Source: Oscillospiraceae bacterium (GTDB lineage: Bacteria; Bacillota; Clostridia; Oscillospirales; Ruminococcaceae). Taken from it: a DNA stretch of 7,526 nucleotides. Position numbers and translations under genes: made by a program. The notes beneath the pieces were generated by a model. The model was not told the origin of the DNA, ran no database searches, and saw only the letters and a list, made by a program, of their open reading frames with translations. Positions 1 through 7,110 of the stretch are shown piece by piece; position 1 is the stretch's first letter; the number at the start of each line of letters is the position of its first letter. Location: assembly GCA_016302225.1 (NCBI GenBank), contig JAEDOB010000099.1:1-7526 (forward strand), given 5' to 3'.

Positions 1-201
1 GACGGCAGAATTGACAAGTTCGTTGCTGACAGATACGCTTCTTGGAACACAGGCATCGGTAAGGACATCATTGACGGCAAGGTTTCCATGGCTGACCTTG
101 AAAAGTACGCTCTGGAAAAGGGCGAGGTTACAGATTCCCTCACAAGCGGCAGACAGGAAATGCTGGAGTCTATCCTTAATAATATTATGTTTAACCTGTA
201 A
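1..201 (+). CDS. xylA: Xylose isomerase, C-terminal fragment
   Basis: This is the last 66 codons plus TAA of a gene that begins before the window, read in frame 1. The product interconverts D-xylose and D-xylulose in the cytoplasm, the first step of bacterial xylose catabolism. The visible tail has the features of the xylose isomerase C-terminus: an RYASWNTGIG stretch, a GK..MADLEKYALEKGEV helix and the terminal SGRQEMLESILNNIMF segment, which contributes to the tetramer interface in this family. The metal-binding and catalytic residues lie upstream and cannot be checked. All five lysine codons are AAG, suggesting biased, high-expression codon use like that of xylB. A xylulokinase gene follows on the same strand, which supports the assignment. 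The identification is secure even from a fragment; the length and start of the gene are unknown. Confidence 0.95.
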   Translation, partial: DGRIDKFVADRYASWNTGIGKDIIDGKVSMADLEKYALEKGEVTDSLTSGRQEMLESILNNIMFNL

Positions 202-228
202 TTTCGGCAAATCACAACGATTTTTTCG

Positions 229-256
229 CCGCCGTCTGCAAAGCTGCGGACGGCGG
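229..256 (+). terminator. Terminator- or attenuator-like hairpin after xylA
   Basis: Bases 229-239 pair with 246-256 to give an 11-bp GC-rich stem (one G-T wobble at 237/248) and a 6-base loop, starting 28 bases after the xylA stop. Only TTTA follows the stem, so the U-tract is poor; a T6 run lies before the stem, on the wrong side for a + strand terminator. I infer partial termination or 3'-end protection of the xylA message, with some read-through into xylB, rather than a full stop. It could also be a processing-resistant hairpin within one transcript. Confidence 0.6.
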
Positions 257-266
257 TTTAATATAC

Positions 267-288
267 CGTTTTGTAACCGTTCAAAACG
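267..288. promoter_or_regulatory. Inverted repeat with near-cre sequence upstream of xylB
   Basis: CGTTTTG (267-273) and CAAAACG (282-288) form a perfect 7-bp inverted repeat around an 8-base spacer. Inside it, 272-285 reads TGTAACCGTTCAAA, which fits the Gram-positive catabolite-repression consensus TGWNANCGNTNWCA at every position but the thirteenth. The site is 45 bases before the xylB start, a reasonable place for an operator of a CcpA, XylR/ROK or LacI-type regulator. A weak promoter pair could overlap it (TTGTAA at 271-276 and TACAAT at 296-301), but its 19-base spacing is long. The symmetry is seen directly; the regulator and any promoter are inferred. Confidence 0.4.
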
Positions 289-332
289 ACGAATTTACAA
301 TTTATTTCACAAATAACAGGAGTTGATTTAAA

Positions 333-1856
333 ATGAAATACGCAATCGGAGTAGACATAGGCACAAGCGGCACAAAAACCGTCCTCTTTGATGAAAAGGG
401 AACGGTCATTGCCTCGGCAACGGTGGAATATCCCATGTATCAGCCGAAAAACGGCTATGCGGAGCAGGACCCCGCAGACTGGTACAATGCTGCCGTTTCC
501 ACCATGAAGACCGTTATGGAAAAGAGCGGCGTTGACAAGAACGACGTCTGCGGAATAGGTCTGTCGGGACAGATGCACGGACTTGTTATGCTGGACGAAA
601 AGAATAACGTCATCAGAAAATCAATCATCTGGTGCGACCAGAGAACCGCCAAGGAAGTTGACGAGATGAACGAAAAGCTGGGACGTGAGAAGCTTATCCA
701 AATAACCGCAAACCCCGCTCTCACAGGCTGGACCGCCGCAAAAATTCTCTGGGTAAAGAACAACGAACCCGAAAATTACGCTAAATGCCGTCATATCCTC
801 CTGCCCAAGGATTACATCAGATTTATGCTCACAGGCGTTTATGCAACCGAGGTTTCCGACGCTTCGGGAATGCAGCTGCTGGACGTTCCCAACCGCTGCT
901 GGAGCAAGGAGGTCTGCGATACTCTGGGCATTGATATGTCCATGCTGGCAAAGGTTTACGAGTCCTGCGAAATAACGGGCTATATCACCAAGGAAATTGC
1001 CGATATAACGGGACTCAAGGAAGGCACTCCCGTTGTGGGCGGTGCGGGCGACAATGCCGCCGCTGCCGTTGGCACAGGCGTTGTGGAGGACGGCAAGGCG
1101 TTCACCACTATCGGCACAAGCGGCGTTGTTTTTGCGCATACATCAAAGGTTTCCATTGACCCCAAGGGACGTGTTCACACCTGCTGCGCCGCAGTTCCCG
1201 GCTGCTGGCATATTATGGGCGTTACACAGGGCGCAGGTCTGTCCCTGAAATGGTTCAGAGATAACTTCTGTTCCGCAGAAAAGGACACAGCAAAGCTTAT
1301 GGGCGTTGACGAATACTATCTCATGGACAAGGAGGCGGAAACCGTTCCCATCGGCGCAGACAGACTGCTCTATCTCCCCTATCTTATGGGCGAAAGAACT
1401 CCCCACCTTGACCCCGATGCAAGAGGAATGTTCTTCGGACTGTCCGCTATGCACACCAAGAAGCATATGCTCCGTGCGGTAATGGAGGGCGTTGCATATT
1501 CGCTCCGTGACTGCGTTGAGATCTGCCGTGAAATGGACATTAACGTTTCCGATATGATGGCTTGCGGCGGCGGCGGAAGCTCTCCCCTGTGGCGTCAGAT
1601 GCTTGCTGACCTGTACGCTTGTCCCGTAAAGACCGCTTCTTCCAAGGAAGGACCCGCTCTGGGCGTTGCTATTCTGGCGTTTGTTGGTGCGGGCGTTTAC
1701 AAGAGCGTTCCCGAGGCTTGCAAGGCTATTGTTGGCGTTGACAAGGTTCAGCAGCCTATCTCCGAAAATGTTCCCGTTTACGAGAAATATTTTAGATTGT
1801 ATGACGAGATTTATCCCGCTGTTAAGGAGAATTGCGCTAAGCTGGCGGAGCTGTGA
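333..1856 (+). CDS. xylB: Xylulokinase (FGGY family)
   Basis: This 507-residue protein phosphorylates D-xylulose with ATP to xylulose 5-phosphate, feeding the pentose phosphate or phosphoketolase route in the cytoplasm. It has the two-lobed FGGY kinase pattern. The N-terminal phosphate-binding loop is VDIGTSGTK (residues 7-15, Asp8). GLSGQMHGLV (76-85) and WCDQRT (100-105) are the typical xylulokinase substrate-site motifs. GGAGDNAAAAVGTG (236-249) carries the expected catalytic base, Asp240. GTSG (261-264) begins the second ATP-binding lobe, followed by LPYLMGERTPHLDP (348-361) and CGGGGSSPLW (411-420). The length is close to the usual 480-510. The start is supported by AGGAG at 318-322, ten bases before ATG. 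Lysine codons are about three-quarters AAG, unlike the downstream glycosidase genes. Its position directly after xylA separates it from glycerol or gluconate kinases of the same family. Confidence 0.95.
   Translation: MKYAIGVDIGTSGTKTVLFDEKGTVIASATVEYPMYQPKNGYAEQDPADWYNAAVSTMKTVMEKSGVDKNDVCGIGLSGQMHGLVMLDEKNNVIRKSIIWCDQRTAKEVDEMNEKLGREKLIQITANPALTGWTAAKILWVKNNEPENYAKCRHILLPKDYIRFMLTGVYATEVSDASGMQLLDVPNRCWSKEVCDTLGIDMSMLAKVYESCEITGYITKEIADITGLKEGTPVVGGAGDNAAAAVGTGVVEDGKAFTTIGTSGVVFAHTSKVSIDPKGRVHTCCAAVPGCWHIMGVTQGAGLSLKWFRDNFCSAEKDTAKLMGVDEYYLMDKEAETVPIGADRLLYLPYLMGERTPHLDPDARGMFFGLSAMHTKKHMLRAVMEGVAYSLRDCVEICREMDINVSDMMACGGGGSSPLWRQMLADLYACPVKTASSKEGPALGVAILAFVGAGVYKSVPEACKAIVGVDKVQQPISENVPVYEKYFRLYDEIYPAVKENCAKLAEL
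1847..1850 (+). promoter_or_regulatory. Ribosome binding site within the end of xylB
   Basis: GGAG, within GGCGGAG at 1844-1850, lies 11 bases before ATG 1862 but only 2 bases before an in-frame GTG at 1853. The spacing favours ATG 1862 as the esterase start. Because the site sits inside the xylB coding sequence, translation of the esterase is probably coupled to that of xylB. Confidence 0.55.
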
Positions 1857-1861
1857 GTATT

Positions 1862-3763
1862 ATGAACGAAAAATTTACTGTAATGCGCTTTTTTGGAGAT
1901 CATATGATACTTCAGAGCGGATGTGAAAACCACGTTCGGGGCAGAGCGCCCGAAGGCGCTGCTGTTATGCTGAAAATATCCGACTGCCGCGGCAATAAAA
2001 GCGTTTTTTACGCAGCTGTCAGCGGCAGCGGCGCATACGAAATAGTCATTCCCCCTTATCCCCCCTCATTTGAAGGGTACACCCTGACCTTTTCATGCGG
2101 CGATGATGAGATCACTTTTTCGGACGTTCTTTTCGGTGAGCTTTATCATATAAGCGGACAGTCCAATATGGAACTGCCCATATGCCGCACCATTGACCCC
2201 TTATGCCCGATCATTCCCGAAGGCAGCAGCTTTATAAGAGAATTTCGCGTGCCCGTTCAGTGCTGCTTTGGCATGGACGAGGTGTATGATGATTTTCAGG
2301 GCGGTCAGTGGAAATATGCCGAAGGCGATGACCTTATGGAAATGAGTGCCGCAGGATATTATTTTGCCGAAAAGCTTTATAAAAAGCTGAATATGCCTGT
2401 GGGACTTGTGAATACCTCTGCGGGCGGCTCTCCCGTTGAAGCGAGAATGCCTTACAGAATGCTTATGGAGCTTGGCGGATATGAAGATTTTCTGTCCCGA
2501 TGCACCGTTCCCGATTATGAAAAAAATACCATTGCCGATGACAGCAAAAAGTACGGCAAATGGTGCTCAGAGCTTGATAGCAGGGATATAGTATCAAAGG
2601 ATATTTTCACAGCTCCCCACGAATACACCAAATGTCATGTTCCCTTTTATTTCAGAGATGACCCACAGCTTTCGGGCTTCTGCGGACGGATATGGTTCCG
2701 AAAGAAATTTTTCATTCCCGATGATATGGATATGTCGGAAGCTGTACTTATCCTCGGAGCGATGATAGACGCTGACGAGGCGTTTGTGAACGGCACTTCG
2801 GTGGGGTCCACAGGATATATGTATCCCCCGAGGATATATCCCATTCCAAAGGAAGTTCTGCACAGGGGCGAAAATACCCTGCATATCCGCCTTGAAGTAA
2901 GGCAGGGCATGGGAGGATTTGTTGCGGGAAAGAAGTACTGCATCAAGTCGGGTGACAGGCTCATTGATCTTTCGGGAGATTGGGAATACGCTGTGGCAGC
3001 AAGGGGTGAATATATTGCGCCCGATGTGTTCTTTCAGGGGCTGCCGCTTTCCATGTACGGCGCACTTACCGCTCCCGCTTTCAACATAAAATTCAGAGGA
3101 CTGATATGGTATCAGGGCGAATCCAATGACAAATCTCCCGAAAGATATTATGAGCTGTTCAGCGCCTTTGTGAATATGTACAGAGAACACTGCGGATATG
3201 ATATTCCTGTTATCTTCACACAGCTCTGCAATTTTGACGATCCTGTGCAGTGCGTTCCGCCGCTGTCATGGGCGGAAGTGAGAGAGCAGCAGCGAAAATG
3301 TCTTGACATACCCGAAACAGCTATGGCTGTGACAATTGATATTGGTGAGTCAAACGATCTTCACCCCATCAACAAGCGTGATGTGGGACGGAGGCTTGCA
3401 CTCTGTGCAGAGCGGCTCATATATAAGGACAGTCTTGTTCCCGAGGATATTTTCCCCATATCGGCGGAACTGACGGAACACGGCAGGATACTGCTTTCAT
3501 TTACCGACACACAAGCTGTAAAAATGAAAAACGATCCTCCAAAGCATTTTGAGATAATTTCATCCGACGGAGAAATATTCCGTCCCGCAGCAAAGCTTAC
3601 AGACAAGGGTCTGCTGCTTGAATATGAGGGAGAAAATACCCCTGTTTTACTGCGGTATGCATGGAAAAATGATCCTTCAGATCCCGATCTGTTCAGCAAG
3701 ACGGGACTTCCGCTCTCTCCATTTAAGATAGACATAATTCAAAAGGTTTTATCGAAAAAGTAA
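1862..3763 (+). CDS. SGNH carbohydrate O-acetylesterase (sialate O-acetylesterase-like; probable xylo-oligosaccharide deacetylase)
   Basis: A 633-residue esterase counted from ATG 1862; a GTG at 1853 would add three residues. Catalytic motifs of the SASA/SGNH hydrolase fold are present: GQSN with nucleophile Ser101, WYQGESN (around 416-422) and DLHP with Asp499 and His501. The layout is typical of sialate O-acetylesterase-like proteins: an N-terminal beta domain (about 1-90), a first catalytic half, an inserted jelly-roll sugar-binding-like domain (about 270-385), the second catalytic half, and a C-terminal beta domain (about 530-625). No signal peptide or membrane segment is visible, so it should be cytoplasmic. 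Automatic annotation would call it sialate O-acetylesterase, but no sialic acid gene is nearby. Five bases separate it from xylB, and GH10 and GH67 genes follow. I infer removal of acetyl groups from imported xylo-oligosaccharides. The family is secure; the substrate is not. Lysine codons AAA and AAG are about equal, unlike xylB. Confidence 0.85.
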   Translation: MNEKFTVMRFFGDHMILQSGCENHVRGRAPEGAAVMLKISDCRGNKSVFYAAVSGSGAYEIVIPPYPPSFEGYTLTFSCGDDEITFSDVLFGELYHISGQSNMELPICRTIDPLCPIIPEGSSFIREFRVPVQCCFGMDEVYDDFQGGQWKYAEGDDLMEMSAAGYYFAEKLYKKLNMPVGLVNTSAGGSPVEARMPYRMLMELGGYEDFLSRCTVPDYEKNTIADDSKKYGKWCSELDSRDIVSKDIFTAPHEYTKCHVPFYFRDDPQLSGFCGRIWFRKKFFIPDDMDMSEAVLILGAMIDADEAFVNGTSVGSTGYMYPPRIYPIPKEVLHRGENTLHIRLEVRQGMGGFVAGKKYCIKSGDRLIDLSGDWEYAVAARGEYIAPDVFFQGLPLSMYGALTAPAFNIKFRGLIWYQGESNDKSPERYYELFSAFVNMYREHCGYDIPVIFTQLCNFDDPVQCVPPLSWAEVREQQRKCLDIPETAMAVTIDIGESNDLHPINKRDVGRRLALCAERLIYKDSLVPEDIFPISAELTEHGRILLSFTDTQAVKMKNDPPKHFEIISSDGEIFRPAAKLTDKGLLLEYEGENTPVLLRYAWKNDPSDPDLFSKTGLPLSPFKIDIIQKVLSKK

Positions 3764-3767
3764 TATG

Positions 3768-3807
3768 TCGGTGCTGCTAAATCAAAGAACATGAGAAGCA
3801 GCACCGA
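3768..3807 (+). other. Strong intergenic hairpin after the esterase gene
   Basis: TCGGTGCTGCT (3768-3778) and AGCAGCACCGA (3797-3807) are perfectly complementary and give an 11-bp stem with an 18-base loop, starting 5 bases after the esterase stop. No T-run follows (TATGAGCATT), so it is not a standard intrinsic terminator. It may protect the 3' end of an upstream mRNA fragment, mark a processing point, or slow transcription before the GH10 gene. The pairing is seen directly; the role is inferred. Confidence 0.55.
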
Positions 3808-3814
3808 TATGAGC

Positions 3815-3828
3815 ATTTCTTCGGAAAT
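3815..3828 (+). other. C(UUCG)G tetraloop mini-hairpin
   Basis: ATTTC-TTCG-GAAAT gives a perfect 5-bp stem closed by C-G around a UUCG loop, one of the most stable RNA tetraloops. It lies 7 bases after the larger hairpin and 59 bases before the GH10 start. The TTCTTCGG core recurs at 3864-3871 just before the ribosome site, without a supporting stem. A chance match is possible because the stem is short and mostly A-U. Confidence 0.4.
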
Positions 3829-3887
3829 ATCCGATCTCAGCTTGAAATTTCTTGACAAGATAATTCTTCGGTAAGGAGATTTTTACT

Positions 3888-5135
3888 ATGGAAAACTACG
3901 AACACCGCAAGGCAAGAAAAAATATCATCATTACAGATTCCGACGGAAAGCCTGCTTCGGGCAGGCAGGTTAGTATAAAGCTTAAAAATCACAAGTTTTT
4001 ATTCGGCTGGGGCGCATTTGACGTTATGAATCACACAAATGCCGACACCAATGAGAAAAAAGAGTGCTTTTCTCCACGCGCAAAACGGTGGGAAGAGCTT
4101 TTCAATTACGGCACTCTCCCCTTTTACTGGGGATTGTATGAGCCATCCGAGGGCGATGTCAGACAGGACGAAATGATGAAATGCGTTGACCGCCTGGTAA
4201 ATGACGGGGCAAAGGTCAAAGGGCATCCTCTTTGCTGGCATACGGTATGCGCAGATTGGCTTTTAAAGTACAGTAATGAGGAGATCATGCAAAAACAGCT
4301 TGACCGCATTACCCGTGAGGTGAGTGCTTTCAAAGGCAAAGTCGAGCTTTGGGACGTTATCAACGAAACGGTGATCATGCCCGTTTTTGACAAGTATGAT
4401 AATGCTGTAACAAGGCTCTGCAATCATTACGGAAGAATACCGCTAATCAAATCCGTATTTGCAGCAGCAAAGGCTGCCGATCCGAATGCAGTGCTGCTGA
4501 TCAACGATTTCAACACCTCCGAGGATTACGCAGATGTTATTGAAAAGTGCCTTGACGCAGGCGTTCCCATTGACGCCATCGGCATACAATCTCATCAGCA
4601 TCAGGGCTACTGGGGTGCAGATAAGCTTGAGAAGGTGCTTCACCGCTTTGAACGCTTCGGGCTGCCCATTCATTTTACGGAAAATACTATAATTTCGGGA
4701 AAGCTTATGCCCCCCGAGATAGTTGACCTTAATGATTTTTCTGCCGAGGTCTGGGACTCCCTTCCCGAATTTGAAGAGCGGCAGAAAAAAGAACTGGAGG
4801 AAATGTACCGCATTTTATTTGCTCATCCTCTCGTTGAAGCGGTGACAGGCTGGGACTTTACCGACGGCGGTTGGCTCAATGCTCCCAGCGGACTTCTTCG
4901 CAGAAACGCCTCTCCCAAGCCTGCTTATGATATGCTTATGGAGCTTATCAAAAATGAGTGGTCCACCGAATACAAGACTCTCACAGATAATAACGGCTCC
5001 TTTGAGCTTTACGGCTTCAAGGGCGAATATTCCGTATGTATTGACGGAAAGGAATATATTGTTATGAATGACGGAACGGACAGCCGGGAAGGCTTGCGGT
5101 TATCTAAGGGGGAAAGCTATGGATATACTTTATGA
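3888..5135 (+). CDS. GH10 endo-beta-1,4-xylanase, intracellular
   Basis: A 415-residue retaining xylanase that cleaves beta-1,4 bonds in xylan or xylo-oligosaccharides. After a short N-terminal beta segment (10-45), the GH10 barrel shows KGHPLCWH (111-118), WDVINE with the expected acid/base Glu160, NDFNT (206-210), QSHQHQGYW (234-242) and IHFTEN with the expected nucleophile Glu265. GWDFTDGGWLNAP (321-333) and SPKPAYDML (342-350) close the barrel. Residues 360-415 form a small beta-rich tail of unknown role, not a carbohydrate-binding module I recognise. There is no signal peptide, linker, dockerin or anchor, so it should work in the cytoplasm on imported oligosaccharides, as known for intracellular GH10 enzymes. 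AAGGAG at 3873-3878, nine bases before ATG, fixes the start. The sequence after the nucleophile (ENTIISG) differs from the usual ELD; the fold and both catalytic Glu are intact. Confidence 0.93.
   Translation: MENYEHRKARKNIIITDSDGKPASGRQVSIKLKNHKFLFGWGAFDVMNHTNADTNEKKECFSPRAKRWEELFNYGTLPFYWGLYEPSEGDVRQDEMMKCVDRLVNDGAKVKGHPLCWHTVCADWLLKYSNEEIMQKQLDRITREVSAFKGKVELWDVINETVIMPVFDKYDNAVTRLCNHYGRIPLIKSVFAAAKAADPNAVLLINDFNTSEDYADVIEKCLDAGVPIDAIGIQSHQHQGYWGADKLEKVLHRFERFGLPIHFTENTIISGKLMPPEIVDLNDFSAEVWDSLPEFEERQKKELEEMYRILFAHPLVEAVTGWDFTDGGWLNAPSGLLRRNASPKPAYDMLMELIKNEWSTEYKTLTDNNGSFELYGFKGEYSVCIDGKEYIVMNDGTDSREGLRLSKGESYGYTL
5106..5112 (+). promoter_or_regulatory. Ribosome binding site deciding the GH67 start
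   Basis: AAGGGGG lies six bases before ATG 5119, inside the end of the GH10 gene. An earlier in-frame ATG at 5068 would add 17 residues with no family resemblance and a 68-bp overlap, and it has no well-placed ribosome site. I therefore place the GH67 start at 5119. Confidence 0.75.
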
Positions 5136-7086
5136 CTGCTGGCTTGCTTACGGCAAGGACGATGCTATGAAATGGACGGAAAGGTATCTTTCAAGACTTT
5201 GCGTTCTGTGCATCGGCAGAGTGATAAGCTCTGCCGTAAAGGAGCTTGAAACGGCATACAGACGACTTGCGGGAAAGATACCCGAAAGGATATCCAAGCC
5301 CTTTTCGGGCGGATGCTTTATTCTTAGGATAAATGGGGACTTTGATGCGGGCGGGTACGGTATCTCCGTTTCCGATGATAATATCACCGTTGAGGGCGGC
5401 GATGAAAACGGCGTTCTTTACGGAGTTTTCAGGTTTCTTATCCTCGCTTCGGGGGGATATTCTCCCGAAAAGCTTAACATTACCGAAAAGCCCTGCTATC
5501 CCCTGCGAATGGCAGATCAATGGGACAATGCTGACGGTACGGTCGAAAGAGGTTATTCGGGAGCTTCCATTTTTTATGAGAAGGACAGACCCGTTTCGGA
5601 TATGACAAGGCTGACCGATTATGCTCGGCTTCTTTCCTCTGTGGGGATAAATGCCATATGTATAAATAACGTTAATGTTCATAAGACCGAAACGCATTTT
5701 ATCACTGAAAAATTTCTTCCCGACATTGCAAAAATTGCGGACATATTTGCCGATCATGGGATAAAGCTGTATCTCAGCGTGAATTTTGCAGCTCCTATGG
5801 AAATTGACGGGCTGCCTACTGCCGACCCGCTCAATGAGAGGGTAATAAGCTGGTGGAAATGCACAGCAGAGAAAATTTACAGTTATATCCCCGATTTCGG
5901 AGGATTTCTTGTAAAAGCAGACTCGGAAAACCGTCCAGGTCCGCATACCTACGGCAGAGATCATGCCGAGGGTGCAAATATGCTTGCCGACGCCTTGAAG
6001 CCCTATGGGGGCAAAGTGATATGGCGATGCTTTGTATATAACTGCCATGTTGACTGGAGAGATAGGTCCACCGACAGAGCAAAGGCAGCCTATGACAATT
6101 TCAAACCATTGGACGGAAAATTTGCGGACAACGTTTTTCTTCAGATAAAAAACGGCCCAATGGATTTTCAGATACGAGAGCCTGTTTCGCCCCTTTTCGG
6201 TGCAATGCCCAACACCAATTGTATCTGTGAATTTCAGATAACTCAGGAATATACAGGTCAGCAGATCGATCTTTGCTACCTTGTTCCCATGTGGAAGGAA
6301 TGCCTTGATTTTGACACTTACTCAGACGGTGAAGGCTCCTTCGTCAGCAAAAAAATCCTTGGAGCAGCCGCTGTTTCAAATGTGGGCGCAAACCGCTGTT
6401 TAACAGGAAATCCCCTTGCAGGCGCAAATCTTTACGGATATGGCAGACTTGTTTTCGACCCCTCTCTTTCCGCAAAACAGATAGCGGAGGAATGGGTGAG
6501 GGCTGCACTGACTGCCGACGAAGAAACGGCTGAGGTCATATGCACAATGCTTTTGTCCTCGCGGGAAATATACGAAAGCTACACATCTCCTCTCGGAGTA
6601 GGATGGATGGTGACGCCTCATTATCATTACGGTGTGGATGTTGACGGATACGAGTATTCACCGTGGGGAACCTATCACTATTCCGACAGAAACGGAATGG
6701 GAGCGGACAGGACAAGAGCAACGGGTACGGGCTATACAGCACAATACGCTTCTCATAATGAGGAGATGTATGAAGATCCTTCCACCTGTCCTGAGGAACT
6801 TCTTCTGTTTTTTCATCATCTGCCATATACATATATGCTCAAAAGCGGAAAAACTCTGATCCAGCATATCTATGACAGCCATTTTGACGGAGCAGAAAAA
6901 GCTGAGGGACTTCTTATGCAATGGAGATCTCTCAAAGGCAAGCTGCCCGAAGAAATATATTCCGAAGCGGAGATCCGCTTTGAAAAGCAGCTTCTGAACA
7001 GCAGACAGTGGCGTGATGTGATAAACACATATTTCTTCCGCAAATCGGGAATAGATGATATACATAGCAGGAAAATTTACAGATAA
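5119..7086 (+). CDS. aguA: GH67 alpha-glucuronidase
   Basis: A 655-residue enzyme that removes alpha-1,2-linked (4-O-methyl)-D-glucuronic acid from the non-reducing end of xylo-oligosaccharides. The N-terminal third is a beta domain. The barrel opens with PLRMADQWDNADGTVERGYSG (about 128-148), the family signature. Expected catalytic residues are Glu270 in KADSENRPGP (acid), Asp349 in NGPMDFQIREP and Glu377 in QITQEYTGQ (base pair). Their spacing, 79 and 28 residues, is the same as Glu285/Asp364/Glu392 of the Geobacillus stearothermophilus enzyme. A helical C-terminal domain follows (about 450-655). Length is close to the usual 670-700. There is no signal peptide, consistent with the cytoplasmic location of bacterial GH67 enzymes. 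It overlaps the GH10 gene by 17 bp, implying coupled translation; the two enzymes work in sequence, since GH10 products carry glucuronic acid at the end GH67 needs. Confidence 0.95.
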   Translation: MDILYDCWLAYGKDDAMKWTERYLSRLCVLCIGRVISSAVKELETAYRRLAGKIPERISKPFSGGCFILRINGDFDAGGYGISVSDDNITVEGGDENGVLYGVFRFLILASGGYSPEKLNITEKPCYPLRMADQWDNADGTVERGYSGASIFYEKDRPVSDMTRLTDYARLLSSVGINAICINNVNVHKTETHFITEKFLPDIAKIADIFADHGIKLYLSVNFAAPMEIDGLPTADPLNERVISWWKCTAEKIYSYIPDFGGFLVKADSENRPGPHTYGRDHAEGANMLADALKPYGGKVIWRCFVYNCHVDWRDRSTDRAKAAYDNFKPLDGKFADNVFLQIKNGPMDFQIREPVSPLFGAMPNTNCICEFQITQEYTGQQIDLCYLVPMWKECLDFDTYSDGEGSFVSKKILGAAAVSNVGANRCLTGNPLAGANLYGYGRLVFDPSLSAKQIAEEWVRAALTADEETAEVICTMLLSSREIYESYTSPLGVGWMVTPHYHYGVDVDGYEYSPWGTYHYSDRNGMGADRTRATGTGYTAQYASHNEEMYEDPSTCPEELLLFFHHLPYTYMLKSGKTLIQHIYDSHFDGAEKAEGLLMQWRSLKGKLPEEIYSEAEIRFEKQLLNSRQWRDVINTYFFRKSGIDDIHSRKIYR

Positions 7087-7110
7087 TATCAGCTTCAAAG
7101 TGCACTCCTG

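Noticed and set aside
11..316. Plus-strand open frame over the xylA end and the following gap
   Set aside because: Out of frame with the clear xylose isomerase tail and runs through the terminator-like hairpin; the translation is low-complexity Arg/Ser/Leu.
621..1139. Minus-strand open frame of 172 codons in xylB
   Set aside because: Antisense shadow of the kinase; the Cys/His/Gly-rich translation resembles no family.
2594..3190. Minus-strand open frame of 198 codons in the esterase gene
   Set aside because: Antisense shadow over the inserted domain; no family resemblance.
1862..3763. Role in sialic acid metabolism
   Set aside because: Only the family name suggests it; all neighbours are xylan or xylose genes and no sialidase, lyase or transporter gene is in the window.
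3842..3866. Possible promoter before GH10 (TTGACA at 3852-3857, GATAAT at 3859-3864)
   Set aside because: The two elements are almost adjacent, and no partner box is found at 16-18 bases for either one.
5068..5118. 17-residue N-terminal extension of GH67
   Set aside because: It needs a 68-bp overlap with GH10, lacks a well-placed ribosome site and does not look like a GH67 N-terminus; ATG 5119 has AAGGGGG at six bases.
5191..6048. Long minus-strand open frame (285 codons) inside the GH67 gene
   Set aside because: It is fully antisense to a strongly conserved GH67 barrel, has no recognisable domain, and arises from codon bias on the coding strand.
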